NCBI RefSeq assembly: GCF_040253635.1
Contig: NZ_JBEJGX010000003.1
Coordinates: 3,596,001-3,660,000 of the forward strand
DNA from: Streptomyces sp. Edi2
Lineage (GTDB): Bacteria > Actinomycetota > Actinomycetes > Streptomycetales > Streptomycetaceae
DNA length: 64,000 nucleotides
Reading direction: 5' to 3'
In this document: positions 8,376-19,355 of the stretch, in pieces
Layout of the letters: every line of letters starts with the position of its first letter
Numbering within the stretch: position 1 is the first letter of the stretch
The notes under the pieces: generated by a model
Seen by the model: only the letters and a program-made list of their open reading frames with translations
What the model was told of the DNA's origin: nothing
The model's database searches: none
Position numbers and translations under genes: made by a program

Positions 8376-8989
8376 CATCCGTGGAGGGCTACGAGCTCGA
8401 TCCGGCCGCCCTGAAGCAGGTCACCAAGGGCATCCATGATGCGATCGCGGAACTGAAGGAACTGGGCTTCGACACCAGCGCCCAACTCGGGCAGGGATTC
8501 GACAAGCTGGCTCTCTCCGGTATGGAGAGCGGACACGCCGGTGTGAGCTCCGTATTCGATTCGTACTGTGAGCGCTGGGGCTGGGGCGTTCGCCTGCTCA
8601 TCCATGAGGCCAACGAATTCGCGCGCCGTCTTGATCTGACGGCCGGGCTTTATCACGAGCAGGAGCAGTACGTTTCGACGACCCTGAAGGTCGGGGCGAA
8701 TGCCTTGCTGATGGGGGACCCGACGATGACGGAGGAACGGCTGAAGCACCGGACGTGGGAGCAGGTCCGCGACGACAACGCCATCACCCAGTTCGACGAC
8801 GCGGACTGGGACCCCACCTCGGCCAGGTCCCTCAAGGCGTTTCAGGAAGTCAAGCAAGCGGCGCACCAGACGGGCGAGGACTTCAGAACGTCCAAGTGGG
8901 CCGGCGACGCGGACCACAACTGGGCCATGCGGCCGCTGAAATGGTCCCGCGACAGCCAGGCGCAGGCCAACGACCACGACGGATCCTGA
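8372..8989 (+). CDS. ESX/WXG-like helper protein
   Basis: A 205-residue mostly helical protein. The first half resembles WXG100-type helical hairpins: heptad-like DPAALKQVTKGIHDAIAEL and a central WGWG turn. The C-terminal half is polar and has no recognised domain. It is coupled to the SseB-like gene and lies 106 nt before the RHS toxin gene, an order common in Streptomyces toxin loci. A role in targeting the toxin to a type VII secretion system is inferred from position only. Confidence 0.7.
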   Translation: MTSVEGYELDPAALKQVTKGIHDAIAELKELGFDTSAQLGQGFDKLALSGMESGHAGVSSVFDSYCERWGWGVRLLIHEANEFARRLDLTAGLYHEQEQYVSTTLKVGANALLMGDPTMTEERLKHRTWEQVRDDNAITQFDDADWDPTSARSLKAFQEVKQAAHQTGEDFRTSKWAGDADHNWAMRPLKWSRDSQAQANDHDGS

Positions 8990-9095
8990 ATCTCCGTCGC
9001 ACAACCACTACTGCACATCGACCACTGCACGTTGGTCATCGCACGTTGACTGCTGCACATCCGCTGCTGCACAGCACCACTGGGGGTAAGAACCG

Positions 9096-12000
9096 ATGGG
9101 CCTCGGCGACATTCTCGGGGACGTCAAGGACGGCATCAATTCCACTGCCGACAAGATCGGCAATGCCGTCGATGGCGCAAAGGAGGCGGCCGGCGAGGCC
9201 GTCGACTACACCACGGACAAGACCGCCGACGTTCTCGACGCCTTCGGTGCGGAGGGCGCGGCCAAGTCCGTCCGCTCGGCCGGTGACGATGTCGCGGATG
9301 CGCTGGGCGCGCAGGTCGCTGAGCGGCAGCTGGGCGAGAGTGACGATCCCAAGGAACTGGTCCACGGCGACGTCGCGAAGATCAATGAATCCGCCGCGCA
9401 CCTGAAGGACTTCTACGCGGCCTTCGAACGCGTCGGCCAGGGGATCCGCAAACTGGACGCCGGATCCTGGAAGGGGAAGGCCGCCGACAGCTTCCACGAG
9501 AAGTTCGACGCGCACCCCAAGCAGTGGATGCGCACCGCGGATGCCTGTGAGTCGGCGTGGAAGGCCCTCGATTCGTACGCGGAGACGGTCTCCTGGGCGC
9601 AGAAGAAGGCGCAGTCGGCCATCGACGCGTGGGAGGCGGCCGAGGCCAAGAGCAAGAAGGCGTACGACGCCCACCGCCACAAGGTCGATACGTACAAGGC
9701 GAAGGCCAAGGCCTATAACGCCGCGGTGGACCAGGGCTCCGACCCTGGGCCCAAGCCCGACGATCCCGGCGACTTCGTCGACCCCGGTGACCATGGCCGC
9801 GAGGCAGCCATGGAAATGCTCAAGAACGCCCGCAGCCAGCGCAACGAGGCGGCCGCGAAGGCACAGCACGCCCTCAAGGGCGCCCTGGAGCACGCTCCAC
9901 AGGCACCGAAGTTCACCACTGAGGCATCCCTCGACACCGTCGACGGCCTCGCGGCCGGCAGCATGAACCTGATGCATGTCGTCGGTGGTATCGGCAAGGG
10001 CTTCGTCGAAACAGTCAATCTGGCCCGCACGCTGAACCCGGCGGAGCCGTACAACCTCGCCCACCCCCATGTGTACCTGGCCAACGTCGCCAAAACCGGC
10101 CTCGGCCTGGCCAGTTCCGCCGCCCACCCCGGCCGCATGGTCAAGGGGATGCTCGGCGACGGCTGGGGCAGCGACCCATGGGATTCAACCGGGACAGTCA
10201 TCGCCAACGTCATCGGGGGCAAGGGCGTCGGCGCCATCGGCAAGGGCATGGTGAAGGGGGGAGCCAAGAGCGCGGTCAAGGGGGCCGCACGGACAGCCGT
10301 CAAGGACGGTGGCAAGCGCACCGTCCTTGACCGGGCTCGTACCGCCTGGTGCAAGACCTTCGGCAACGACCCCATCGACATGGCCACCGGCCGGATGATC
10401 CTGCCGCAGACCGACATCACCCTCCCCGGCAGCCTCCCCCTCACCTTCACCCGCACCTTCGAGTCGTCCTACCGCACCGGCCGCTGGTTCGGCCCGACGT
10501 GGATGAGCACCGTCGACCAGCGGCTGGAGATCGACGCCGAGGGGGTCATCCTCATCGGCGAGGAGGGCAACTTCCTCCTCTACCCGCACCCGGCCGTAGG
10601 CGTGGCCACCCTCCCCACCGAGGGCGACGGCCACCCCCTGGAGCGCACCCCGGACGGCGACTACCTCCTCACCGACCCGGTCACCGGCACACGCCGCTAC
10701 TTCACCACCTACACCGAAGACCTCGCCGTCCTCGACGAGATATCTGACCGCCACGGCAACCACCACACCTTCGACTACACCGAAGACGGCACCCCCGCCG
10801 CCATCACCCACAGCGCCGGCTACCGCCTCCTGCTCACCACCGACGAAGGCCGCGTCACCGCCCTCCACCTCGCCGGCGCAGCCCCCGACGGCTCCGACCA
10901 GCTCCTTATGACGTACGGCTATGACGACGCCGGCACCCTCATCACCACCACAAACTCCACCGGCCTCCCCGTTCACTTCACCTACGACGAGCACGGCCGC
11001 ATCACGTCCTGGACCGACACCAACAGCAGCAGCTACACCTACGTCTACGACGACCAGGATCGTTGCACGTCACAGGGCGGAATCGAAGGCCACCTGCGCG
11101 CCCACTTCACCTGGGGCGACCCCAACCCTGAAACAGGCCTGCGCACCAACCTGCTCCACAACTCCCAGGGCGACGTCACCCGCTACGAGGTCAACGAACG
11201 ACACCAGATCGTCGCGGAGACCGACCCCACCGGCTCCACCACCCGCACGGTCCGCGATACCAAGCACCGAGTCCTATCCACCACCGACCCGTTGGGCCGT
11301 ACCACCCGCTTCACCTACGACGACGAGAGCCGCCCCACCGCGGTCATCCTCCCTGACGGCGCCACCTCCACCACCACCTACGACGCCAACGGCAACCCGA
11401 TCAGCACCACCGGTCCCGACGGCGCCACCTGGACCCACACCTACGACGCCAACGGCAACCGCAGCTCCACCACTGACCCGGCTGGCGCCACCACCACCTA
11501 CACCCACGACGCACTAGGCAGCATCGCCTCCATCACGGATGCTCTCGACAACACAACGCGCCTCTACTGCGACGGGGCGGGCCTCCCCCTCTCCGTCACG
11601 GACCCACTCGGCGCCACCACCCACTACCGCCGTGACGCGTTCGGCCGCGTCACCTCCATCACTGACCCCCTGGGCGAGACCACCCACATGGTGTGGACCG
11701 TCGAGGGAAAACTCGCGGCCCGCATCGATGCGTCCGGCGCCACCGAGGAGTGGACGTACGACGGTGAGGGCAACCGCCTCACCCACACCGACACCCTCGG
11801 CCAGACCACCCGCTTCGAATACACCCACTTCGACCTGCTGACGGCCCGCACCGACCCTGACGGCGTCCGCCACGAGTTCCACCACGACACGGAACTACGC
11901 CTCACCCACGTCACCAACCCTCAGGGCCTGACCTGGAACTACACCTACGACGGTGCTGGCCGCCTGGTCTCCGAATCGGACTTCGACGACCGAGCCCTTA

Positions 12001-13850
12001 CCTACACCCACGACCCGGTCGGTCGGCTCGCCACCCGCACCAACGCCCTGGGCGAAGTCACCACCTACACCCGCGACCCCCTCGGCCGCATCACCGAAAA
12101 GAACGTCGCGGGTCTTGTCACCACCTACACCCACGACACCTCAGGTAATCTCCACCAGGCCGCCAACCACGACGCCACCGTCACCTATACCCACGACATC
12201 TTGCGCCGCGTCACGTCCGAGACGGTCAACGGCCGCACCATGACGTTCACATACGACGCCCTGGGCCGCCGCACCTCCCGCACCACCCCCACTGGAGCGG
12301 TCACCACCTGGACGTACGACGCTGCGGGGCGAGAGACTGGCCTGAACGCCGGGGGTCGCAGCATCACGTTCACACGCGATGCTCTAGGCCAAGAACTGTC
12401 CCGCACCCTCGGCGACATTACCTTCACTCACACCTACGACACTCTTGGCCGCCTCACCGACCAACACATCACCGCGACTGCGCACACCGTCCAGCACCGT
12501 GCCTACACCTACCGTGCGGATGGCTACCTCACCGGCATCGACGACCACCTCAACGGGGCACGCCACTTCGAGCTTGATGCTTCCGGCCGGATCACCACTG
12601 TTTCCGCCCGGAAGTGGACAGAGTCCTACGCCTACGACGAAGCCGGCAACCAGACGCATGCCACCTGGCCCGACCGACACCTGGCTCCCGAGACCCGAGG
12701 CGAGCGCACCTACACAGGTACACGGATCACCCGAGCAGGCACCGTCTGCTACGAATACGACACCGCCGGCCGGACAACAGTGCGCCGGAAAGCCCGCTTG
12801 TCGCGAAAGCCCGACACCTGGCGCTACACCTGGGACGCTGAAGACCGCCTGATTGCGTGTACCACTCCGGATGGTGCTCTCTGGCGCTATCTCTACGATC
12901 CATTCGGACGGCGCACTGCGAAGCTACGCATGGCCGAGGAGGGGCAGCGCATCGCTGAGCGGGTTGACTTCGCCTGGGACGGCACCACCCTGTGCGAGCA
13001 AACCACTTTTGTCCACGGCGGCGTCTCGCATACAACGCTCACGTGGGATCACCATGGACTGACCCCTCTGGTTCAGCGTGAATGCCGCAGCGCGGTCCAC
13101 GCCACGCAACATGAGGTGAACGAGCGGTTTTTCGCTATCGTCACCGACCTCGTCGGGACGCCCACTGAACTACTCGACGAGGCCGGGGCCATCGCTTCCC
13201 GGACGCGTACGACAATCTGGGGTGCCACAGCCTGGAGCACAGGCGCCACCGCTTACACCCCATTCCGATTTCCCGGACAATATTTCGACCCGGAAACCGA
13301 ACTTCACTACAACTATTTCCGTTCCTACGATCCCGAAACTGCTCGTTACACCACCCCGGATCCACTCGGGCTCGCCCCGGCACCCAATCCCAGAGCCTAC
13401 GTTCATAACCCCCACACTTGGACGGATCCTCTCGGGCTCAAACTATGCGAAACGGCAGGATCCAGTGGCGTTCCCTCTGGGCATGGAACAGTGCGCTGGG
13501 ATGTAGACATGAACCACGCCACAATCCGAGTGGAGGGAAATGGAAGATACATGGAAACTGAACAGATCATCCCAAACTGGGATGGAGTGGGAAGCCCGAA
13601 CGGTCTTCCCACAACTGGGGCAGGCGCTCAAAGCCTCGGTCCGAACGTGGTCGAACGCACCTTCCATGTTCCTGACGTGAACGCCGCGGTCGACGCCCAG
13701 TTGAGGACAATCAACGCAAAGCTTGGCGATTATAGCCTCATGCGCAACAATTGCGTTACGTACTGTGTGGACATATTGAGATCCGGCGGAGTGGATATCC
13801 CGCCGGGCGCAAGAGGTATGCTCGTTCTCAAAAAAATGCTGAAAGATTAG
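9096..13850 (+). CDS. WXG-RHS polymorphic toxin
   Basis: A 1584-residue protein. Residues 1-260 are helical, with a WXG motif in LDAGSWKGKAADSF (Trp 125), the usual type VII secretion mark. A DUF6531 domain starts near 424 (NDPIDMATGRMILPQTD). Dozens of YD/RHS repeats follow to about 1340, then the RHS core (1349-1448, with DPETELHYNYFRSYDPETAR), ending at TDPLGL. After that boundary come 136 unique residues (1449-1584), the predicted toxin, containing His1474 (MNHATIRVE) and Asn-Asn-Cys 1551-1553 (MRNNCVTYCVDIL). This order resembles a circularly permuted papain/NlpC fold. The activity is unproven. The DNA becomes AT-richer from about 13,230. No secretion ATPase is in the window. Confidence 0.9.
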   Translation: MGLGDILGDVKDGINSTADKIGNAVDGAKEAAGEAVDYTTDKTADVLDAFGAEGAAKSVRSAGDDVADALGAQVAERQLGESDDPKELVHGDVAKINESAAHLKDFYAAFERVGQGIRKLDAGSWKGKAADSFHEKFDAHPKQWMRTADACESAWKALDSYAETVSWAQKKAQSAIDAWEAAEAKSKKAYDAHRHKVDTYKAKAKAYNAAVDQGSDPGPKPDDPGDFVDPGDHGREAAMEMLKNARSQRNEAAAKAQHALKGALEHAPQAPKFTTEASLDTVDGLAAGSMNLMHVVGGIGKGFVETVNLARTLNPAEPYNLAHPHVYLANVAKTGLGLASSAAHPGRMVKGMLGDGWGSDPWDSTGTVIANVIGGKGVGAIGKGMVKGGAKSAVKGAARTAVKDGGKRTVLDRARTAWCKTFGNDPIDMATGRMILPQTDITLPGSLPLTFTRTFESSYRTGRWFGPTWMSTVDQRLEIDAEGVILIGEEGNFLLYPHPAVGVATLPTEGDGHPLERTPDGDYLLTDPVTGTRRYFTTYTEDLAVLDEISDRHGNHHTFDYTEDGTPAAITHSAGYRLLLTTDEGRVTALHLAGAAPDGSDQLLMTYGYDDAGTLITTTNSTGLPVHFTYDEHGRITSWTDTNSSSYTYVYDDQDRCTSQGGIEGHLRAHFTWGDPNPETGLRTNLLHNSQGDVTRYEVNERHQIVAETDPTGSTTRTVRDTKHRVLSTTDPLGRTTRFTYDDESRPTAVILPDGATSTTTYDANGNPISTTGPDGATWTHTYDANGNRSSTTDPAGATTTYTHDALGSIASITDALDNTTRLYCDGAGLPLSVTDPLGATTHYRRDAFGRVTSITDPLGETTHMVWTVEGKLAARIDASGATEEWTYDGEGNRLTHTDTLGQTTRFEYTHFDLLTARTDPDGVRHEFHHDTELRLTHVTNPQGLTWNYTYDGAGRLVSESDFDDRALTYTHDPVGRLATRTNALGEVTTYTRDPLGRITEKNVAGLVTTYTHDTSGNLHQAANHDATVTYTHDILRRVTSETVNGRTMTFTYDALGRRTSRTTPTGAVTTWTYDAAGRETGLNAGGRSITFTRDALGQELSRTLGDITFTHTYDTLGRLTDQHITATAHTVQHRAYTYRADGYLTGIDDHLNGARHFELDASGRITTVSARKWTESYAYDEAGNQTHATWPDRHLAPETRGERTYTGTRITRAGTVCYEYDTAGRTTVRRKARLSRKPDTWRYTWDAEDRLIACTTPDGALWRYLYDPFGRRTAKLRMAEEGQRIAERVDFAWDGTTLCEQTTFVHGGVSHTTLTWDHHGLTPLVQRECRSAVHATQHEVNERFFAIVTDLVGTPTELLDEAGAIASRTRTTIWGATAWSTGATAYTPFRFPGQYFDPETELHYNYFRSYDPETARYTTPDPLGLAPAPNPRAYVHNPHTWTDPLGLKLCETAGSSGVPSGHGTVRWDVDMNHATIRVEGNGRYMETEQIIPNWDGVGSPNGLPTTGAGAQSLGPNVVERTFHVPDVNAAVDAQLRTINAKLGDYSLMRNNCVTYCVDILRSGGVDIPPGARGMLVLKKMLKD

Positions 13851-13855
13851 GAGGT

Positions 13856-14218
13856 ATGGTGCGCGCGGAAGAAGTGAAGCCGAATGAAGTTCTTGCCGAG
13901 ATCATCCTGAGTAAAAAGGTTGGGACGAGCCATGTTCGACTGGCTGGTGACCTGATCTCAGTCGATGCACAGCTCAGCATGGCCGCGGTAGAAAGCGGCG
14001 GTCTGCCGCTGGAGCAGATGGCCGATATCGCTGAGGCCGTATTGCCGTTGGAGGAGGCCTTTATTCAAGCGTGGGAAGAGGTTAATTCTGAACCCGGTTT
14101 CGAAGAATCGTTTCCCAAGCTGAAGGAATTGGAACGCGTGCTGAGGAACGCAGTGGAGGGGATTATCGAGATCGCGCAGAGGCATCAGCTTTCAGTTAGT
14201 CGGACGCACCTCGACTGA
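13856..14218 (+). CDS. probable immunity protein for the RHS toxin
   Basis: A 120-residue acidic, helical protein without a signal peptide or a family I recognise. It starts 5 nt after the toxin stop; the ribosome site TAGGAGG overlaps that stop. ATG 13856 is only 1 nt from the site, so the GTG at 13859 may be the true start. Position directly after a polymorphic toxin, small size, acidity and the same lower GC as the toxin tip all fit an immunity protein. No experiment or named family supports it. Confidence 0.7.
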   Translation: MVRAEEVKPNEVLAEIILSKKVGTSHVRLAGDLISVDAQLSMAAVESGGLPLEQMADIAEAVLPLEEAFIQAWEEVNSEPGFEESFPKLKELERVLRNAVEGIIEIAQRHQLSVSRTHLD

Positions 14219-15110
14219 GTCACTGTGCCCTGTTGAACTTGTGGCCTCGACCAGTACAAAGTCCGCCGCCGTCAGGGCTGGTGCCGGTGCGGAAGTCTGC
14301 GTGGTGGTGGCCCGCCTAGTTTCCGCAGCCAGGGCCCACGGCGCCCCAACCACCCACACCGTCAACTGTCCCGCTGGCAGGTACGGCGCCAAGCCACCGC
14401 CCGCCGCTACTGGTGCTGGTGCTTTGACCCTGTTGGTTCGCCTGATTGGTGGCCGTGGCGGTTGGAGATGCGATGACATCCGGTCCGACCGCGGGAGGCG
14501 CGGTGGCCGAGCCTGTCCAGGTGTGCAAACTGATCGGCCAAGAAGGGCAGCGGCTGCAGCAGGTCGTGCTCCGGAGCAGCACCAGTTCGGCGCGGTTCCG
14601 GCGCACGACGATGCTGCTGGCCTCGACCCGTGGGAACCGTCTCCCGGTGATCGCCAGCTGGTGCAGGCCGGCGAGGACACCGTCCGCTGCGTCACGTCGG
14701 GCAGCACGGAACGCTGAAGTCGGCGGCCTTGGCGGTATCGGCCCCCGCGGCCACCAGCTCGGTGCCGCTGTCCACCACATCATGCCGGTGCGCCGCGGCC
14801 TTGGCGGCCGCATGCTTGGCCCGCTGCCCGCGATGGAACTCCCTGTCACATCACGAGCGCGTGACCTGGATTGAGACCGTCTTTTGAAGGAGTGCGACGG
14901 ACTTCGAGAGCCGTAAGACCGGAAACCACAGGGGACCAGGCGCCCTGGCCCATGAGCGGGAGGGATGTTTCCGACTTGTGGCCAGGCGTCAGCAGTCGGC
15001 GGGCACGCCAGATGGTGGGAACGGCTGGCGCGCCGAATCACTGGTGGAACGGGCACGCCTCGACCGTCAACAAGACGGGAAGACCACCGGCCCGCCCCAC
15101 CTCCGTATAT
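14219..15110. other. decayed intergenic tract with transposase remnant
   Basis: Almost 900 nt without an intact gene. The centre holds an IS630 transposase remnant, listed separately. Right of it, the minus strand reads FHRGQRAKHAAAKAAAHRH, then DVVDSGTELVAAGADTAKAA, ending at about 14,692. This may be another decayed gene that I cannot name. From about 14,880 to 15,110 I see nothing. Confidence 0.5.
14473..14717 (+). pseudogene. IS630-family transposase, N-terminal remnant
   Basis: The reading frame from ATG 14473 gives IGQEGQRLQQVVLRSST, then RFRRTTMLLASTRGNRLPVIA. These are typical of the N-terminal helix-turn-helix part of IS630 transposases. After VIA the frame is lost; shifting by one base near 14,654 restores QLVQAGEDTVR, the next conserved stretch. 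The sequence then ends at a TGA, and the DDE catalytic part is absent. It is a truncated, frameshifted relic beside the toxin-immunity pair. Confidence 0.7.
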
Positions 15111-16910
<1,800 letters not shown>

Positions 16911-17026
16911 TCCGCTCCTGCACTTCTGCACTTCAGGTCGATCGACCTTCCCAGCCTAGTCGGCGTGGGGACGAGGACCGCCGGGAGATGAGTATCCGTA
17001 CCGATGGCAGGAGCGGACGGCGGCCC

Positions 17027-17032
17027 TAGCGT
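17027..17032 (+). promoter_or_regulatory. -10-like box for a leaderless transcript
   Basis: TAGCGT ends 7 nt before the ATG at 17040, and no ribosome site is present. This is the usual geometry of leaderless Streptomyces transcripts that start at the initiation codon. Confidence 0.5.
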
Positions 17033-17039
17033 CAGCGGC

Positions 17040-17405
17040 ATGATCAACGACCAGGCTCCGGCCGCCCCTTCCGTGTCCGACACCGCACCGTCGGTGACCG
17101 GCTCCGCCGTGGGCCGCATCGTCGCCGGCCTGCTGGTGCTGGCGTTCGCCGGGGTGACCGGGCTGTTCGCGCCGTTTTTGGTGATGGCGAGCGACGGCTG
17201 CTCCGAGGATGACGCCCGCACGATCTGCTCCGTAGGCGCCCAGCAGGTCGTCGGCAACCTGCCGGTCATCGCCGCCTTCGTGGGCGCCCTGCTGGCTGTG
17301 GTGGGCATGGGCAGCAGGGGTGGCGTCAGCCGGGGCTGCCTTCTGGCGGCCCCGTTTCTGCCGGCCCTTGCCTGGGTGGTGTCGCTGGCCATCGTGGGCG
17401 CCTGA
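17040..17405 (+). CDS. small three-helix membrane protein
   Basis: A 121-residue protein. A polar 30-residue N-terminus is followed by three hydrophobic helices (IVAGLLVLAFAGVTGLF, NLPVIAAFVGALLAVVG, LLAAPFLPALAWVVSLAI). Two cysteines in SDGCSEDDARTICS lie in the loop outside the first helix and could form a disulfide. The function is unknown. I chose ATG 17040 because a -10-like box sits 7 nt upstream; a start at 17004 is possible but lacks support. Confidence 0.7.
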   Translation: MINDQAPAAPSVSDTAPSVTGSAVGRIVAGLLVLAFAGVTGLFAPFLVMASDGCSEDDARTICSVGAQQVVGNLPVIAAFVGALLAVVGMGSRGGVSRGCLLAAPFLPALAWVVSLAIVGA

Positions 17406-17424
17406 GACGCCGCGGCCCGCGTTG

Positions 17425-17430
17425 TAACGT
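17425..17430 (+). promoter_or_regulatory. -10-like box for a leaderless transcript
   Basis: TAACGT ends 6 nt before the ATG at 17437, and no ribosome site is seen between them. Confidence 0.45.
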
Positions 17431-17436
17431 GCCGTC

Positions 17437-18378
17437 ATGGCACGGGACATGGGCATGGCGGGTACGGCGGGGATGGCAGGCGCGGCGGGTATGGCGGGCA
17501 CGGCAGGCGCCGTAGGCCCGGACGGCTCGGACGGCTCGGACGGCACGGCAGTGGAGACGGTACGCGGGCTGGTCTACGGCCCGAGCGGGAAGCGGCTGGA
17601 TGTCTATCGTCCGGCGGGGGTGGCAGGGCCGTCCGGGGACGCCTCAGCCTCCGGGAAGACCGGGGAGACCGGGGAGACCGGGGAGACCGGGGAGACCGGG
17701 CCCTCCGCCCCCGCGCCCACCGTTCTGCTCTGGCACGGCATCGGTCCGGACGAGCGGGACGTGCTCGAACCGCTGGCACGTACCGCGGCGGCGCGCGGGC
17801 TGCTGGTGCTCGTACCGGACTGGCGCTCGGACGCCGCGGACGGGGGCCGGGCGCACCTGCTGGAGTCACTGGCCTTCGTGCGCAGAGAAGCGGGCGGGCT
17901 GGGCGGCGACGGGGAGTCGTTCGTGCTGGCCGGGTGGTCGGCGGGGGCCGGGGCCGCGCTGGGGGTCGCCCTGCGTCCCGAGATCGTGGAGGGGTGGCGG
18001 CCGAGGGCGGTGGTGGGCCTGGCGGGCCGCTACGACCTGCCGGCGCGGACCACCGGGACCGCGCCGCTTGCCGATCTCGCCGAGGGCCGGGTCCCGGGCG
18101 TCCCCGTCCACCTCGTCCACGGCAGCCGCGACGCCGTCTTGGATGCCCGCTGCTCCCGCGATCTCGCCGAGGCACTGCGGGCGGCGGGTCGGGCGGACCG
18201 GGCGAAGCAGGCCGTGACCCTCCAGGAGCCGGAGACCGACCACGCCGGCGTGATCATGACCGCGTACGAGCCGGCGGCGGACCACTGCGTCCCGACGACC
18301 GCCGAACACGCCGTACGCTCAGGCCAGTTGGTGACCGGGGTGCTGGCCGAGGCCGCCGGAACCGGTGGCGCGGCGTAA
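17437..18378 (+). CDS. alpha/beta hydrolase with low-complexity N-terminus
   Basis: A 313-residue protein of the dienelactone-hydrolase/esterase type. VLLWHGIGPDERDV supplies the oxyanion region, VLAGWSAGAGAAL the nucleophile elbow, VHGSRDAVLD the Asp and DHAGVI the catalytic His. Residues 1-36 are Gly/Ala/Met repeats (GMAGTAGMAGAAG), and four GET units lie near residue 75; both come from short nucleotide repeats. The substrate is unknown. A hairpin terminator follows. Confidence 0.8.
   Translation: MARDMGMAGTAGMAGAAGMAGTAGAVGPDGSDGSDGTAVETVRGLVYGPSGKRLDVYRPAGVAGPSGDASASGKTGETGETGETGETGPSAPAPTVLLWHGIGPDERDVLEPLARTAAARGLLVLVPDWRSDAADGGRAHLLESLAFVRREAGGLGGDGESFVLAGWSAGAGAALGVALRPEIVEGWRPRAVVGLAGRYDLPARTTGTAPLADLAEGRVPGVPVHLVHGSRDAVLDARCSRDLAEALRAAGRADRAKQAVTLQEPETDHAGVIMTAYEPAADHCVPTTAEHAVRSGQLVTGVLAEAAGTGGAA
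17655..17700 (+). repeat. GGGGAGACC micro-repeat inside the hydrolase gene
   Basis: Tandem copies of the 9-mer GGGGAGACC encode the Gly-Glu-Thr units of the hydrolase gene. Copy number could vary in frame. Confidence 0.8.
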
Positions 18379-18425
18379 CGCTCCGGCCGCTCGTGCTGCC
18401 TCAGCAGCGCCAGCTCCTGCTGGAC

Positions 18426-18442
18426 GACCAGGTGTTGAGTCT
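18426..18442. repeat. copy 1 of a 17-bp direct repeat
   Basis: GACCAGGTGTTGAGTCT occurs here and again at 19045-19061, where it encodes the C-terminal residues LNTWS of a minus-strand gene. The copy here lies outside genes, so it may be a scar of a duplication. Confidence 0.6.
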
Positions 18443-18448
18443 CCGTCG

Positions 18449-18482
18449 GCTGACCACCAAGGAACACTCCTCAGTGGTCAGC
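18449..18482. terminator. hairpin between convergent genes
   Basis: GCTGACCAC (18449-18457) pairs with GTGGTCAGC (18474-18482). Inside the loop AGGA pairs with TCCT, leaving a symmetric CA/CA bulge. It overlaps the stop of the minus-strand gene at 18478 and should end transcription from both sides. Confidence 0.6.
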
Positions 18483-18843
18483 TCAGCGCCTTCTCGATGG
18501 CCTCGAAGATGTCGGCGTCGGTCTCCTGCTGCCAGGCCGGAAGGTCGGGCCAGTCCGCGACGTAGCCCGGCTTCGGGTCGTCGAAGTGCTTGAACATCTG
18601 AGCCGTCCAGCAGGTCGCGACGAAGCGCCCTTTCTGCTCCCGGGACAGCCTGGACGTGTGGCCGTCGCTGACCTCGACGAGCTGGCGTACCTGCTCGTAG
18701 ACCGCCCCGGCAGCCTCGCGCTCCCACTGCGGGGTGTCGTCCCACGGAGTGACGTAACCGGCCTTCGGCTCCCCGGGGAAGTGCCGCCGCACTCCCGCAA
18801 TCCAGGATTCCCGGAACAGTCGTGCACCCTCGGTCTGCGACAT
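18478..18843 (-). CDS. conserved hypothetical protein
   Basis: A 121-residue acidic, Trp-rich protein with two similar halves: WIAGVRRHFPGEPKAGYVTP and WTAQMFKHFDDPKPGYVADW. This suggests an internal duplication. ATG 18843 has AAAGGGGA upstream. It has no membrane segment or signal peptide, and I do not recognise the family. It lies alone between convergent and unrelated genes. Confidence 0.75.
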   Translation of the reverse strand: MSQTEGARLFRESWIAGVRRHFPGEPKAGYVTPWDDTPQWEREAAGAVYEQVRQLVEVSDGHTSRLSREQKGRFVATCWTAQMFKHFDDPKPGYVADWPDLPAWQQETDADIFEAIEKALS

Positions 18844-19019
18844 GCCATCCCCTTTCGTCACGGCGTGCTCAGCGTGGCGATCTCCGCCCCCAGCTCGGCC
18901 ACGCGGTGATCGCGGCTCAGGGGGCCGAACTCGTCGCACAGGTCCCGGAGTCTATGGGCGATGTACCTGGAGAATGACACGCGAGCACACGCGCCCAGAC
19001 TGCCAAGACGGCGTGCGCC

Positions 19020-19355
19020 TCAGCGGCGCCCGCCCCCACCGGATGACCAGGTGTTGAGTCTGCGCACGGACTCCTCCAGCTCCCGGCGCCGGGCGTCTTG
19101 AGCCGCACGCTGCCGCGCCTCCGCAGCAGTGACGTACGGCCGGACGAGGCCGCCGTCATCACCGCACAGTGGCAGCAGACCGGGCGGCACTCGGCGGACC
19201 CGTACGAGGCGCCGTCGACCGGCAACCGCCGGCGACCCTGCCGACGCAGCGAGCGCGCCGGTAGTGGTGGTCGCCCGATGCCCGCCCCGCCCCGGAAGTA
19301 ACCAGCTCAGCAGCCCGCCGAAGGTTGCCCGGACGAGACCCGGTCCGCCGCTCAA
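19020..19355 (-). CDS. small protein of an XRE/DUF397-type locus
   Basis: A 111-residue basic protein. The central LCGDDGGLVRPYVTAAEARQ followed by charged Arg/Glu helices resembles small proteins with an RPYLxxREQRQ-like segment that sit beside XRE regulators in Streptomyces; another copy is at 43985. The proposed TTG start overlaps the upstream stop (TTGA), so it would be translationally coupled. The function is not known. Confidence 0.55.
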   Translation of the reverse strand: MSGGPGLVRATFGGLLSWLLPGRGGHRATTTTGALAASAGSPAVAGRRRLVRVRRVPPGLLPLCGDDGGLVRPYVTAAEARQRAAQDARRRELEESVRRLNTWSSGGGGRR

